64,000 nucleotides of DNA from contig JBIQHD010000001.1 in the NCBI GenBank assembly GCA_044508835.1, positions 248,001-312,000 on the forward strand, in the 5' to 3' direction. The notes beneath the pieces were generated by a model. That model saw only the letters and a list, made by a program, of their open reading frames with translations, was not told where the DNA came from and did not search any database. Positions 62,770 through 64,000 of this stretch are shown one piece after another. Each line of letters opens with the position of its first letter. The first letter of the stretch is position 1. The DNA is from JAKFDI01 sp044508835. GTDB taxonomy: Bacteria > Pseudomonadota > Gammaproteobacteria > Burkholderiales > Burkholderiaceae_C. The translations under genes were made by a program, and so were the position numbers.

Positions 62770-64000
62770 GCCGAGGCTGTGTGAAAACCCGATGCTGATA
62801 CGGCTGCGATGCTCCTAGAGTTCGCCAGCAAGTCGAACGGCGGGAGCGGTCATGGGGCGATTCCTTGAGGGGCAGGATCGACGGCAGGTCGCGCTAGTGC
62901 CCGAGTGCTTGGATGACTTCGTTGGCGAAGACAACCCGGTCCGCGTCATCGATGCCTTCGTCGGCGAACTGGATCTGGGCGACCTCGGCTTCCAAGGTGT
63001 CGCCGCGGCGGCGACGGGGCGGCCCGGCTACCACCCGAGCGTCCTGCTGAAGATTTACATCTACGGGTACCTTAACCGCGTGCAGTCCAGCCGACGTTTG
63101 GAGCGGGAAGCCCAACGAAACGTCGAGCTCATGTGGCTCACCGGTCGCTTGGCTCCTGACTTCAAGACGATTGCCGACTTCAGGCGAGACAACGGCGCAG
63201 GCATCCGGAACGTGTGCCGGCGCTTTGTCGAGCTTTGCCGACAGCTCAAATTGCTGACGGCGAATTCCGTGGCGGTCGACAGCAGCAAGTTCAAGGCAGT
63301 CAACAGCCGAGATCAGAACTTCACGCCCACCAAGATTGAGAAGCGGCGCCAACAGATCGAAGAGAGCATCCAACGATATCTCGCAGCACTGGATACGGCC
63401 GACCGGGCCTTGCCGATCATGGAGTTTGGGCCGCGGTACGCGCAGCTCACGACCAAGCTCGAGACGCTGCGCGCGCAGATGCAGCGGATGGACGCGCTGG
63501 AAAGTGAGGTCAAGCAGACCTCGGATCAACAACTGTCGATCACCGACCCAGACGCTCGGTCGATGATGTCCCAGGCAAAGGGTACGGGCCTGGTGGGCTA
63601 CAACGTGCAGACCGCAGTCGACACGAAGCACCATCTCATCGTCGCCCACGAGGTAACCAACGTTGGCCACGATCGGGGCCAGTTGAGCGCGATAGCCCAA
63701 GCGGCGCAGCATGCGCTGGGCAAGCAGCGGCTCAAGGTCTATGCCGACCGGGGCTACTTCAATGGCCAGCAGATCAAGGCATGCGAAGAGGCCGGCGTAC
63801 AGGTGCTGGTGCCCAAGCCCATGACTTCCAACGCCAAGGCCGAAGGCAGGTTCGACAAGGGCGACTTCATCTACGTCGCGCGCGATGACGAGTACCAATG
63901 TCCCGCAGGCCAGCGGGCAATCTACCGCTTCACGCGGGAGGAGAACGGGCTGCAGCTTCGCCGCTACTGGAGCAGCGCATGCCCCGACTGCCCGCTCAAG
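62770..64000 (+). mobile_element. IS1182-like insertion sequence, left part (continues past the window)
   Basis: The transposase at 62852 is preceded by a likely left end near 62772 with GAGGCTGTGTGAAAACC, similar to the ends of many IS1182-type elements. The right end is outside the window, so inverted repeats and target duplication cannot be checked. Base composition drops compared with the upstream operon. Confidence 0.7.
62852..64000 (+). CDS. IS1182-family transposase, 3' end missing
   Basis: An open frame of 383 codons reaches the window end without a stop. The N-terminal DUF772-type domain (DNPVRVIDAFVGELDL, GRPGYHPSVLLKIYIYGYLN, RLEREAQRNVELMWL) is followed by the DDE domain with Asp in VDSSKFKAVNS and Asp in VYADRGYF, and the start of the cysteine-rich insert (CPAGQ, CPDCPLK). 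It catalyses transposition of its own element. ATG chosen at 62852 after GGGAGCGG. Confidence 0.9.
   Translation, partial: MGRFLEGQDRRQVALVPECLDDFVGEDNPVRVIDAFVGELDLGDLGFQGVAAAATGRPGYHPSVLLKIYIYGYLNRVQSSRRLEREAQRNVELMWLTGRLAPDFKTIADFRRDNGAGIRNVCRRFVELCRQLKLLTANSVAVDSSKFKAVNSRDQNFTPTKIEKRRQQIEESIQRYLAALDTADRALPIMEFGPRYAQLTTKLETLRAQMQRMDALESEVKQTSDQQLSITDPDARSMMSQAKGTGLVGYNVQTAVDTKHHLIVAHEVTNVGHDRGQLSAIAQAAQHALGKQRLKVYADRGYFNGQQIKACEEAGVQVLVPKPMTSNAKAEGRFDKGDFIYVARDDEYQCPAGQRAIYRFTREENGLQLRRYWSSACPDCPLK

Overview
The window is very GC-rich chromosomal DNA that looks like a betaproteobacterium of the order Burkholderiales (Comamonadaceae- or Alcaligenaceae-like). The pointers are two Bug-type solute receptors without membrane partners, a 3-hydroxybenzoate 4-monooxygenase very like the one I remember from Comamonas testosteroni, phthalate-dioxygenase-type Rieske oxygenases, and the dispersed TTCGACA(A/G)GCTCAG repeats common in this order. 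This placement is inference from gene content; no rRNA is present.

Left part (1-19958): the 3' end of a fused biotin-dependent acyl-CoA carboxylase, an acyl-CoA ligase and a two-domain class III CoA-transferase read rightward. They converge on an eleven-gene leftward cluster (18021 down to 6049): two Rieske oxygenases, their flavin/2Fe-2S reductase, a GntR regulator, CoA-transferase, thiolase-like protein, DUF35 partner, KstD-like flavoprotein, alpha-methylacyl-CoA racemase, Bug receptor and SDR. This looks like a pathway that oxygenates a substrate and dismantles it as a CoA thioester; the substrate is unknown. A TGGT...ACCA operator array lies in front of the first gene. A divergent SDR and a LysR regulator follow, facing mobA.

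Middle (20109-34175): mobA (3-hydroxybenzoate to protocatechuate), a secreted Ntn acylase lipoprotein, a Fur-box-headed three-gene membrane iron operon, ppc, hemC-hemD-hemX-hemY, and tRNA-Arg(ACG) with a strong terminator. Next to the tRNA is an accessory patch (about 34230-37480) with a type IV AbiE toxin-antitoxin pair under a duplicated inverted-repeat operator, and the 3' remnant of a tannase/feruloyl-esterase gene.

Right part (37486-62727): a thiolase; a glycosyltransferase behind a LysR regulator with two DNA-binding domains; a Bug receptor, 3-hydroxyanthranilate-dioxygenase-like protein and cysteine hydrolase; a nine-gene leftward operon with a complete branched-chain-type ABC transporter and pobA; a second double-HTH LysR; an ECF42 sigma-factor module; and an IclR-controlled quinate/shikimate-type cluster (aroQ-like, TRAP transporter, aroE, and 3-dehydroshikimate dehydratase split over two genes). 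mobA, pobA and the quinate cluster would all feed protocatechuate; no protocatechuate ring-cleavage gene is in the window. An IS1182-like transposase runs off the right edge.

The most unusual structure is a pair of 272-bp palindromic elements (42458-42729 and 55579-55850, in opposite orientations). Both are bounded by CTAG that supplies stop codons to the flanking genes, and their stems differ by compensatory substitutions. A second repeat family of 81 bp (16615 and 47727) sits just upstream of start codons inside two operons and carries a ribosome-binding-site-like sequence.
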